Assembly: GCA_964035545.1 (NCBI GenBank)
Contig: OZ037766.1
Location: forward strand, 13,877,222-13,941,221
Source: Bugula neritina
Lineage: Eukaryota; Bryozoa; Gymnolaemata; Cheilostomatida; Bugulidae
Length of the DNA stretch: 64,000 bases
Direction: 5' to 3'
Part shown: piece by piece, positions 18,401 through 30,405 of the stretch
How the letters are laid out: the number at the start of each line of letters is the position of its first letter
How positions within the stretch are numbered: the stretch's first letter is position 1
The notes under the pieces: generated by a model
What the model was told of the DNA's origin: nothing
The model's database searches: none
The model's input: only the letters and a program-made list of their open reading frames with translations
Made by a program: the position numbers and the translations under genes

Positions 18401-21400
18401 AATAAGAAGCAATTTTTAAAAAAAAACCCTTAAAACATGTAAAATTTGTTTGCAACTAACCCGGCATGTGGTGAGGCAGATATATAATTCTCTTGTATGA
18501 AGAGCGGATGCAACGAATAGTCATAGAAGAAGAGATCACTTTTGTCTTTCAAAGACATCTTGGCTGTCTCTGACTGACTAAATGCCATTCTGCAAGCTGT
18601 GAACGCATCCTGCAGAATCAATATGGTGCAACTTCGCTACCAACCATAAACTTCATCCAATGAATTTAGACAGCAAACAATATTACAAGCAGCACGCTAC
18701 GTATAAACAAGTCTTAGCACTTACAATTTTGAAATCTTTCTTAGCCTTATTACTGTCATCTTTGATTTGCTTTCCCTGAAGACTTTTACTAGAAGCACTC
18801 CAGACAGATAAATTATGTAAAATCTAAAAGAGATTATTGTATACCTGATTAACTAATACTTGATGCATTTAATATGAGGATGGAAATTTCCTTCATGGCT
18901 TTATAATATGGTCAACTATGTGTGACAGACAAACCTTTGAATGACAGTATAGTGTGTATATAATTAACCAGCAATTTGCTATAGAGATACATTTTTGTAC
19001 TTGTTTAAAATATGAAGACCAGGACTCACTTGGCGGACATCGTGATTGGATGATTCTATTATATTGCTTAAAGAACTGCCATCTATTTGAATTCCCTCCT
19101 TGAAACACACAGTACTCATGGCAGCCTACAATACATCCACAAAATAAGACAACTCCATCATACACCCCAGCTATAAGAGAACACAAGTAGAAAAGAATAT
19201 CTATAGAAAAACATGGTGTAATAGACAATAGCTGAGAAGCAACAAGCCTGATTAGTAGACATGCTGGTAATTTACAAAATATGACTACTTTCCATGGCAT
19301 ACAAAATAACTATTAAAATATGCTTTTATTGAACATAACCCCTTACTCAACAATTAAACCACGGTACAGTAAGGAGATAACCTTGATTTGTTCGACCCGA
19401 GGCTTCTGAAAGCGCAAATCAAAGCAGTGGTTGCCGAGGGATCTTATTTTCTGGTGCTGCCTGTCATTGCAGATACAAATGACTGGGATGAGAGAGTTCT
19501 TGATGAGTTGAATGAGCTCCTGTACCCCTCCCCTGTCTTCATTACCAGACATCCCATCTACCTCATCCATTATGATACAGTGCTTCACATGACTGCTCTT
19601 ACTTTGCCCAGCCTCTACAATATAGATACAAATGACAGAGATGCAGATTTATTAGATATGAGCAGCACAATAAGTTGTTGGTATAAGAAATAAAACATTT
19701 GATTGGAAAAACTGTAAACTTAGTAAAAATCTACACATCTACATCTAACAGAAAATCCTTTGCATTTCAAACTTAGTGTTGACATGGTGTTACATCAACT
19801 TTTCCTTTACCCTATGCTGTTACAGCATGCTAGTATGAACTTGTGTTTAAAACTAGAGAGGAGGGGGGGGTGTTATCACTTACCCCGGTTCATGTAGTCC
19901 ATCATAGTTGTGTTGCCAAGAGCCTGCTTGAGTGTGTCTTGCAATATTTTCTTATTCCTGGAATCTGACGCATTAGTTTCAACAAATGTGAAGCCCGCCT
20001 CTTTACACACAAGAACTGCAGTTGTCGTTTTACCAATACCAGGTGGGCCAGACAACAACGCCGCTCTGAAACCAGCTCCAGAGGGATCTCCTCTACCATA
20101 GCCGACTAAAAGTAGCCAATCACAACGCTGATCAATATAATGTGCTAGTATGCAAGACTTTGCAAAGCAAGTAGTGAACATGAGAGTCATATTCCATATA
20201 GTTAAAATAGTATCACAGTGCCCATAAGTTCAATCACTTACAAATTAAAAACTAACCTTGAGAAAATGGAGGACAAATAACAGGTGGAATACAGAGAGTT
20301 TTTTACTATGCTAGCAACACAGAGTTTGTACAATGATATATTAAAATCACTTTTCTAGGCTTGCATCTTTTCCTAGTATAAAAACCAACTGTTGCACACA
20401 GTTGGGTTGATGCTATCAGAAATACACCAGGAATTCCACAGTACAAGCCATACAAGTGGACAAAAACAGTTTGTTTATACACAACTATCTACAACATATA
20501 CAACTTTTTTGCTTCTGTGAGTGTGTTTTTCCACAACTTACAACTGGGAACCGGTTTAGTGCCAAGTTTCCTGTGCTTATGCCAATTTTTTAGCCAAGTT
20601 AACAGCTTATTTGCATTGCTTTTATCTCCTGTTTGTCCGATGATCTTGTTCATGCTTGCAGGCCTATACTTGTCAACCTACAAACAAACAACAGTTACAC
20701 AATAGTTAATAAAATAAACACAACTTTGATTACATCTACTTGTAGCTTTATTACTGTGGGAAACCTTAGCAGACAGTTTATTAAAATATGTTAGTGAGAA
20801 AACAATGTGAGAAAAAATTATGTGCTGAACAACACTTGAAAGGCTAAAACCTAAGTAGACATCAATGCAAGTAATAGCAGCACTGTTAACTCATATTTTT
20901 AAATATATTATATTCTGTCACAGGATAATTCAAACTAAAATTTAAAATAGATGTGTAGTTGTTACACATACCCAGAGAAGCTCAGAAACGGAATGGTGAG
21001 CCGGTGGTACTAAGGCTGATGAGGTGGATACAGACGGGGTTGGCTTCTCCTTTTTAGGTGTACATTTCTGAAAAGCAGCGGGCTGAAAACAACAATCACA
21101 GCATGATATTGATATCTAGAGAGATGTTACTCATCTTGCATAGTAATCAAGGATTTTACACACTGTTAATTGTGTACCTATTGATGAATATTTTGTTCAT
21201 AACATACAATAAGTGAATGATAACATCCTGTGGATAGACCATGAGTTTATTTAGTCTAACTGATAGCAGGTAAGACACAGAGCTTCAACAAGCTGATAAA
21301 ATATACCTGCGGAGCAGCAGACACCTCACTGGGCAGAGTTGAAGTCTCCCCTAGACATGCAGGCTCTGTCTCCTCTGAAAGTCCAACCATTTCATAAAAT

Positions 21401-24400
21401 TCATCTTCATTAATGATTTGTAGACCTGAAATCTTCTCAGCCTATAAACGCCAGTGAAAGAGTCAACACACAGACATTAGTGATGACTAGCCGGCAATAG
21501 TCAGCTTACCACGTCATTACAATAAAGTTAAAAACATACTGAATTGTAGGAAGTAATAGACACTGATTCTATAAGTCATATGAGTAATTTCTATACAACC
21601 ATGGGCATATGGTAAGCCATATGAATATTTTCACATTTACATGTAAATCCTTTAAATTAGGGCTGACCACTTTTTTATTTTAATCGTTTGATTTTTTCAA
21701 CCATGTTTTTCAATGTATATTAAATTTGTATTACAAAATAGTCCAATCCATAGATCAAAAAACTTAGAACTTTCCAGAAGGGATCTCGGTTTAAACTACT
21801 TTATCTAAACTTCTTGCCACAGCCAACAGATGTTCATCAACAACATTTCTTGCTGAATTGAACTTGACCATTGATCATTAGTCTAACAAAAAAACCAATT
21901 CAAAAATTTATTGAAAATGAAATATGCAAAAAATTCAGACTCTAGCCAAGCATGAAGAAAAGGTCAACTTCCATTTTTCTCAACCAGTAATTTGAACTTA
22001 GTAAGCATGTATACATGCATTACATGAATACAGAAGAACCAACATAAGACATTGATGAGAGAAATTGCGATACCTTGGCTAGTTTAGATAGACCTGCTTC
22101 TTCCCCAGTAACCAAGTAGTTCACTTTACCACTGATAGCACTCACTACTCTACCACCTTCCTTGACTATCAGCTCCCTAGCTTCTTCTCTTTCTAGCCGA
22201 GAAAGTTGGCCAGTTACCACGAAGGTTTTACCAGCCAATTTTTGTTTCGTCTATAATTGGGATTCCAATGAATTTGTGAGTATTAGTGGGATGCTGATAG
22301 AAAGCACAGCAATTGTTAACAAATACATAGTAAAATTTTTGTAAAGCTATATAAAAAGACTTGCAATGTCTAATTATTACATAAAATTTATGTAACACTG
22401 TATAATGCATATATTGTATTATACTATTAGCTTATCAATTTCCAGATAAGACACTTATCATAATCTTGAAAATTAGCAATTTATAAAATTTAGGAGCTTA
22501 TACCGATTTACCTGTCGCATAAATACATATGACAAATATGAAAAACACTTCCAATGAAACAAACTTTCGAAAAACACTTGGTATAGAAGAAAGGCATGCT
22601 TATTTGAACAAAAGCTAATTTCGTCCAGGTTAGTAATGATGTAATAGTAATATAATTTGGAGTTAGTCACCCTTGACTGCTAAAATCTAATCTACCCATT
22701 CTCTGCATTACTACTATATTTCTGGGTAGAATTGCTATAAATACTTTTCTAGTGTGATGGTGTATATTCCACATGGTTATCAGCCGAAAAAAAAACTTTA
22801 AGGAAGTAAGCCAATCTCTTGTTTGAAAAAGAGAATTACAAAACAGAGTATTCAATATGGGCCACTGCAATATGTAGATTTCACTCCTGACTGTGCACAT
22901 CAACACTAGTATTTGAAATAAAACAGCATATTGCACATGCTCACGTTGTATTCTACCTTCTGTTTAGTGGGAGTTGACTGATCGTCTTTTACACGACTTG
23001 CTTTAGATTTTGGAGATTTTTCTTTTGGACCATCTTCAGGACTCTTGCGCTTACTACCTTTTCTAGGAGACAGTCTAGGTGACTTTCTAGAAGATTCCTT
23101 TTTGTCTGTGTCTTGAAGCAAGAAATTAGAGATCGTAAACTTTTAAGAAACTTTATTGAATAGAGTTTCAAGGAGCTGGTCTGAAAGATAAGAAACATAC
23201 CACTTGCAACAGGAAGAGGCGTGACAGGTGACTTTCTTGTTGCTTTCTGGTCATTCAACGAAGATTTTTGAGTCGCTCCTTTGGATGGTGACATCTTCGA
23301 TTTGCCTGAACATTTTACTGGTTCTTTATTTCGATCCAATTGATCCAAAGCTTTGTTGAAATCCTTGTTCTTATGAGATTCAACCTATAAGTATTCACAC
23401 AACAAATATGAGACCTGTAAAAACAGGTTTGCAGTATTTACTTAAAGGTATGAAATATTCATTGTAATAATTATAGTAATTGAACAATCAGAAGTTAAAC
23501 AACAAAAAAGAGGGCCAATTTAACTCAAACCTATTCATTTACTAGATCAGTACAGCATTGATATGTAAATCTCAAAAAAAGTTATTTTATAGAGTGAGCA
23601 GAAAACAAGATAAAACTTGTTATGTTCAAAAGACTTGGATCTGTGGGTTCATTAATTTGACACCTTTTCACCAGAATCAACAAGCTGAACAAATGATTCA
23701 TCATCACTCCAATCAGAATCAAGGATTATAAGCTCATCCTTGGGAGAGTTTGCAGTGCGCTGGAGGCCAGCAGCTTTATTGGTGGTGGCAGCAGTTGTCT
23801 CTTCGCCTTTTTTCTTGGACAACTTACTTGATATACTCTATAGCCAGGAGAGAACAAATCTAATGTAGCAGATGTAAGCTCAACTAGAGAGTATAAACAG
23901 TACATTTTTATTGATAGGGGTAAGTAAAAAATAATTAGAACCCAATTTATTTCCTTCAAATTTTAAACTTTGTTAAATAATTTCCTTGCAAAAAAGATAC
24001 ACCAACAGCGCATTGATAACCAAAGATATTAAAACATATGCCTATGTTTTGGAAAAAATCAACAAAAACCCCAAGAACTGTTACTGGTCATAATTTCATT
24101 TTCAGATAACCTACACCAGTAGGATGTGTTTGTATTTGTCTTCTCATTCCAAACTCTGAGTATTTTGCTAGTGTTGTTAGTGTAATTAACATATCTATCT
24201 AAACATTAAAGTAAAACATAATAAGGTAACTATTGCACGCATTTGATTAAATGTCTAGACATGATAGGAAATTCCTGACACACTTTATTTATGCAGTATT
24301 CAAATATTTATATATATTTTAGCTATCATTTACAGACTGTTTGAGGGTTGTATGCTCAAAGATTTTGTTTTATAATACATTTTGTGCAACCATATCTTGA

Positions 24401-26199
24401 AATCGGTTGAAATTGTTGATCGCTTACTGATGATGTTTCCAGTGGGCTCTGAAGTCCCATTATATTATAAAACTAACAGTGATTATTGCCGACTTTCATT
24501 GAATGCTTTCATAATGCTGCAATACACAGCTTAATCACTGAGCTGACTTAAAGGTTCAAAGTTCATGATTAAACTTCTCACAATGTTTTCATTAAAAGTC
24601 AAATACTTAGAATGTAAGTGAAAGCTTACCTTTATAGCTGTAGCACTACCGGTTACTACTTTCTTTGTGCCGAAAAAGTCTGCAGAATTAGTATTCTTTA
24701 CAGGTTTTTCTAATTTGCTCTTGGTTGCTGTACTGCTTTTGAGAGAAGACTTTACATCTATATAAAAGATTAAAATGTTTGTGTATTAATTTTAAGACTC
24801 CTAATATGATTATTATTATTATATTATCTAAGATGAGTGCTTATTGTATTTCAACAGGTTGTCACCAACTTTATGGACTACACAAACTAAGACCGTAGAT
24901 TATGGTGCAATTTAATTGAGATACGAGTATTATGTGAGTAGGAAAAGCTGAAACAAGAGACTATACATTATAATAAATCATATTACAATATCTATAATAC
25001 TGGAATATGAATAATAACCAACAAATGCAAGACTTTTCTTGCAGCCTTGAATAACAGAAAAAAAACTGAGCGAAACATTTTAAATTTTATGATACTAAAG
25101 TACCTTAATATTTAAATAATCCTAAATATGTGCAAAGACTGATTAATTTATATTTCCTATAGTTGATGCTATATAATATTATTCTTCTAAAAAATAAATC
25201 CATCACATTATTACCTTTTGTAGGGCATACATTTTACATGCAAATACTAAGAAAACACATGCAATACTTTCATATCAAAAATTGTACTTGTATGCATGTA
25301 CCTTATAGAGCCACAAAGCATAATATTTGGGTATTCCATCAGATTTAAAGTACAAAAAGTTTAGAATATAGCAACTATGTGTAACTCAGATTGCAACACA
25401 AAAATTTAGAAATTATTTGTTATTAAAAACACAGCCGTTTTGCATAAATTTGAAGCTTGAATTTTAATCATGAGCTTGCATAATTTTATACAAGTTATAA
25501 TTGTGAAATATTGGAGTTACTATACATCTCCAATTAGCTGAATTTTAGATGACCTATTGCCTATTATTTCAATTAATAATCTTATGAGAATATCAAAGAG
25601 AACTTCACCTTTTGCAGATTGAGAGCTCTTTTTGGGAGTTGGAGATTTGTCTTGACATTTGATTTTTTTAGCAGGAGAAGTTTTGGGTGGGTGGTCCTGA
25701 TCTTCACTATCTGAAGACTGACAGAAAACAACTGACATCAGAAAAATACGGAGTTTAATGTTTGTTGCATTTGCTACTCATAATATATTAAACACACAGC
25801 TTCGTCTATCCTGTTGACACATTGTTCTCAATGACATTTGACTTTAGACCATTAACAATACATGGTAAACTGCATAGTTGATTTAGTAAGAAAATTAACT
25901 GGAGAAAATTAGGACATCATACCAGTAATTACAATTTTTCAAAATCACAGCTATGACTGGTATATAAACAGTTACCAAAATCAAAATGTAGCTATAGCAA
26001 TTCTTACCTCAGATATTTGCAAAACCCTTTTTCGTTTTTTATCTTTATTTCCATGATCATTGTTTTGATTTGTGACGGAACCCGATTTTGACGATTTCTT
26101 TTTCTGGCTTTTGGAATCTTCTATGGAATTTACTACTTGTTTACGAGTGTTATAGTTGCTCGATACATTGGGTCCTTTCCCAAAATAACGACGAATATC
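15469..26199 (-). CDS. RFC1: Replication factor C subunit 1 (clamp-loader large subunit)
   Basis: Loads PCNA onto DNA as part of the RFC complex. Exons in order: 26199-26008, 25717-25609, 24757-24630, 23837-23664, 23384-23201, 23111-22957, 22250-22074, 21441-21307, 21082-20972, 20677-20542, 20105-19884, 19614-19382, 19125-19030, 18823-18725, 18609-18461, 18123-18009, 17475-17330, 16985-16769, 16318-16145, 15567-15469. All phases agree (1,016 residues without the start Met). The N-terminal DIRRYFGK is the RFC1 PCNA-binding motif; a second one reads SADFFGTKK. Then come Lys/Ser-rich linkers, BRCT (GKTFVVTGQL, about 315-375), VDKYRP, AAA+ with Walker A GPPGIGKT, Walker B IIMDEVDGM and sensor CNDRQHQKIRSL, and the RFC1 C-terminal domain (FPKWLGKFSSTNK, NVNMDYLPVLKDRL) with a Lys-rich tail. 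The ATG must lie in an upstream exon. Slightly shorter than human RFC1 (about 1,148). Confidence 0.95.
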
Positions 26200-26639
26200 C
26201 TAAATAAAAAGACACGGTGTTGATAAAACAATGAAATTAAATAAAACACAAGCCGGTTAATGATGTTATATTGTTAACCCTCAATATAGACCCTTCAAGA
26301 GTAGTTATAAATATAACGTTTGACAAAGTGAAAATGAAAATCAAATAATACTTTATATTCATAGCAGCAATTAATATAAGGATAAGAACTATATATGCAT
26401 ATTAATATTTACATAATTTATTTTGATACTTGTAAAAGTATTCACTGGCAGTTACTATCACTATGGCAATCACGATGGCCAATTCACTTTGAATAGTTAT
26501 ATAAATAGCTTTGCTTTCACGCTTAGTTTTACTCTTATTAAAATTTACTTAAAGTGATCATCACACTAGACCCTCTAGAGGTAATATGCTTGAGCAGTCA
26601 TTGGATGATAGTAATGCAGCTAGTACTAGTTGGAAAGTC
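26200..26639. other. Spacer or RFC1 5' intron; no gene seen
   Basis: AT-rich sequence directly upstream of the first recognised RFC1 coding exon. No exon-like frame, repeat or RNA gene is recognisable here. Confidence 0.6.
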
Positions 26640-27530
26640 TTAACTGAAGAAGAGCTTTAATCCTGTTCATGTGAAGGCTGCAGTCCTGGACCACCTTAAA
26701 CTGCTGCCTTGGTTGTGTCGAATTTTCAGGTCTCCGATAGCCTTTCGGAGAGAGTTGTTCAGATACTTGGTACCATTAGTCTCCCTGACCAGGGCTGTTT
26801 TCTTACCTGAAAGCGATTCTGTACAATGCTCGCAGTTGACTTGTTCAGCAGACCATCATAAGCAGAGCTAAGAGCAAAATGTTGTTTCCCTTTGCCAAAA
26901 TCTTACAAAAAAGACTAATGCTTCTCTTTTTTCTTCTCAGCATAAAAGGTTGCAGACAGAGATTTTTCATGGCACTACCAACATCTTCACGGCCTTTAAC
27001 ATTGGTTATGAATCGTACAGCATCTACTTGTATCTCTAAGTTAGACATCTTCTTAAAGAAATAGTTGAGTCCCGAGCTGCACTAGCATGTATGCCTAAAG
27101 TGTGGTAGACACAATGCCTTGTATGAACTCAACCGCGCTAGTGCAAGAGTCCAGCAGAGAGCTCTCTTAACCATACCCAATTGTCTTCTAGCATCTAGTC
27201 CTTTTCGATATATGCCCATTGAACCCACAATCTGACTGCAGTGTGATGCCCAGGTATTTTGCATATTCCGCATGATCTAAAACTGATCCATTTAACATGT
27301 ACTTAGGAGCATCGCCCACAAAGTTAAAGCTGACGATTTTGCTCTTAGATATGCTGGGTGATATACCCCACTTGCTTGATCAAGCATTAAGGGAACCTAA
27401 GTTTTGTTGGAATCTTCTGCAGTCACTCAATGAGGCTATCGCCTGGTAGACAAGAGTCAGGGTGTCTTCAGCAAACAAACACATGAGCAGCCAAAACCTC
27501 CCATAAATCATTTAATTTTAGCCTTAGACT
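26640..27530 (-). pseudogene. Decayed non-LTR retrotransposon (reverse transcriptase C-terminal part)
   Basis: Translated pieces on the minus strand follow LINE reverse-transcriptase order from high to low coordinates. Near 27480 there is FAEDTLTL, a degraded form of the catalytic FADDT motif. Next come SKSKIVSFNFVGD and LNGSVLDHAEYAKYLGI, typical of the segment after the active site. Then come ARRQLGMVKRAL and SYKALCLPHFRHTC at about 27200-27085, and LEIQVDAVRFITNVKGRED at about 27030-26975. Stops and frameshifts separate these blocks, and the D-to-E change in the active site marks it as dead. The clade (jockey/CR1/L2-like) is not resolved. Confidence 0.7.
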
Positions 27531-27559
27531 CTTTTCCATGTTATTATTGAAAGACATGA

Positions 27560-28330
27560 ATGATTATTATTAAGATAGATTGTCATTTATAATAATATAA
27601 ATATAATATAAATATTATAAAAATAATTAACAAATTATGTTAGCAATAAATTTAATCACTTCGACCTGGTCTTCAAGTTTATGACTACTATGATTATAAC
27701 CTTACACTTAGTTATAACTTACATATAATCTTAAAATTAAAATTAAATTTAATATAAATATTCGCATGAAATAATAAAAATTAAAATGAGCCTAAATATC
27801 ATTATCAATATCAAATAATCAATATGAATATGAAATAATTATGAATATTACTTAAACTTGATTGTCAACATCATTCAATATATATTAATTATTAAATATC
27901 ACTTGATTATAAAATTAAATAGTAAAAGTAAAACTAAAATTAAATATTAAATTTAATATAAATAAATTCATACGTACATTTAAATTCATAATGATCATTT
28001 ATTAATTGTCATTGAGCATGTCTAACTCTATAACTTATAGCTATACTTATAGTTATAACTTATAAGTATAATCATATTCATTGCCATTGTGATTGTGTCA
28101 GTGTGAGTCACTAGAAGAGCCAGAGCGGGAGCCTATAGGCTATAACTATAGTATAAGTATAACGATAAACTATAAAGGTAAACTATAGTTAATAGACCTA
28201 GCATAAAACTTTAGCTGTAACTTAAACTAACAGTAACATAATCATAATGATAAAATAAAACTGTAAGTGTAAAACTAAAGTATAAACTGAAACTGTAAAG
28301 TCAAAGTGTAAAGAATTTTACCATTTATTC
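27560..28330. repeat. AT-rich low-complexity block
   Basis: Degenerate short motifs such as ATTAAATATAAAT, TATAACTTATA and ACTGTAAA recur without a fixed period. No gene is visible. On the minus strand an ATG followed by a donor-like GTAAAA (ATG at 28324-28322) occurs at its edge and could be the start exon of RFC1, but this is only a candidate. Confidence 0.6.
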
Positions 28331-28529
28331 TTATTATTATGATGGTTATGATTAGATCCTGGTTGTGATACACTGGTTCTAAACGATTGAAATGTATTCT
28401 CGGTTTCGATAAGTCTTCAATAAACTTTAAATATTTCGAAGAAAACTCTCACATGCTCATTTACGTTATAAAATGTATTACACTTATAGCAGCTCTGCGT
28501 ACTTTCACTTTGGGAAATTAAAAACCGCG

Positions 28530-28555
28530 ATTGGATAGGATTTGGATTGGATTGG
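28530..28555 (-). promoter_or_regulatory. Three CCAAT boxes, candidate RFC1 promoter
   Basis: ATTGG occurs at 28530-28534, 28546-28550 and 28551-28555, which is three CCAAT boxes on the minus strand within 26 bp. They lie about 210 bp upstream of the candidate RFC1 start exon. Clustered NF-Y sites are common in promoters of replication genes; the link here is inferred. Confidence 0.35.
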
Positions 28556-30405
28556 TAGCTCGCATTTATATCGATACCGCGAGTGAATGTAACGTGGATT
28601 GCAAACCGCTGTGGTGACAGGAGTTATCTTCTTTCATGCTAAACGTATCCGCTTTTATTCAATTCATCCGTAAAAGAAGTGCCTCTACTGCTTTTAGCAT
28701 AAAATATGATATTACAATTTATACATCAATAATAGACACTTGATATAATGAGGCAACAGCTACTATTTACCAAATACATTTTACTGTTGTGGTCAGCTCA
28801 TTTATCAGGTCTTGTTATATAACTATTTGCAAGTGCTTAAATTATGTAAATGTTTATAATAACTATCATCCTGCATGTAACGGTATGTTTACTATACTGC
28901 TGCCATTGTCCTATATAGTAACTATTTTCTAGCACATACAGACTACAGTATTTGAGTATTTCTTTACAGTAGTCCCCTTTCACCACGTGGTCCTGTGCGG
29001 TGATGGGAGTATACTTGTCTACAGAATTTTCCTATAAATAGTGGCTTACTGGTCTCACCTGCTCCTCTTGCAGACAAAGAGTCTCACCTTATAATAACTA
29101 TAGGGCTGTAGCCTGTAAGTTCTGTATTGTTGCTAAACTTCACTGTAATTTTATGTTGCAAACATACTATATACATAATATCTGGATTGTATGCTACAAC
29201 CTATACAAATCGGCAGACCTGTGTTCCTAGCTAGTGGGTTAAGGTATCTACAGCAAGGAGAAGCTGAAAACCTTATAATTACCAATACAATAGATGAAAT
29301 TTTCGAAATTTTCTTTCGCACAGTTCTACTTTAGACTGAGAAAAAAATATTATTATTCATATATTATGCAGAGGGGTGTAAAACATAATTTTTTAATCAT
29401 GCAGCTAAATTTAGGTTAAAATATAGTAATACTCCAGTTTGAATTTTCAAAATTTTACTGCAGCATACTTGGGTTTTCATTTTAAATCATAATTACTTGT
29501 TTGGTTTATAGATAACTTTATGTTAATAAAATTGAGACCAGAAATGTATTATGGGCCACAGATGTGTTCAGTAGAGCCAGAGTGTTTACTTACACTCTAT
29601 AGTAATATTATGAATGGTACAAAGTCTTTTTAGTTTCATAGATAATTTTGAATCCAACTGTTGGTTTTGCAATCAGAACTTTAATGGGGACATCAGAGAA
29701 TACTAAATTTTACACTAACACATAGACTATAAAACACAAACTAGATGTCAAAAACGTGCAATTAAAATTAGCCCTGTTATTGAGCAACTTATTTTTAAAA
29801 TCAATTTATTTTGCAAAAAAAACAAGTGTGGTAATTTGCTCAAAAAGCATATTTTAGCAAAAGCAAAACAATGCCAAGTTCCGAGTCAAAAGATTTGTCT
29901 AACTTTGCACATTGCTCACTTTTGTAGAAGTACACATTATAGGGCACTTCACAACAACCTACAGGAAAAAACAGCTATAAGCATTCATGAAAGCAGTAAG
30001 TTTTTAATCTCATGTTCATAAAAATTGGCTAGGGTAAAGAATTGAAACTACAGTTAATAAGGTATGTACAAGAAGGGAAATATGGACATAAAAATTTCTC
30101 ATTTTGCACCAAATTAAACAACGTCATTTATAACTAAGTTTACACATTTCATAAGTAGATATGTAAAGAAGTTACAATAAAATAATAAATTATGAGTGCA
30201 TATAAAAAGTACAAGCAATAAGTAGTAATAATAGGCTGATCATAAACTGCTAAGCAGTGATGTACTAGTTGTTGAAAATACTAAGCAAAAGTACTTCTAA
30301 AATATATAAAACTAAAAGCAGGGTATAAATTTTTTGTCAAGTATCAAAATATATATAATTTTTCTTCGCAAACCAAGACCCAATCATGGTGCAGACAATC
30401 AGAAA
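28556..30405. other. Intergenic spacer, nothing recognised
   Basis: AT-rich single-copy-looking sequence between the presumed RFC1 5' region and the NKAIN stop codon. Short open frames here have no domain signature. The last few hundred bases probably include the NKAIN 3' UTR. Confidence 0.5.
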
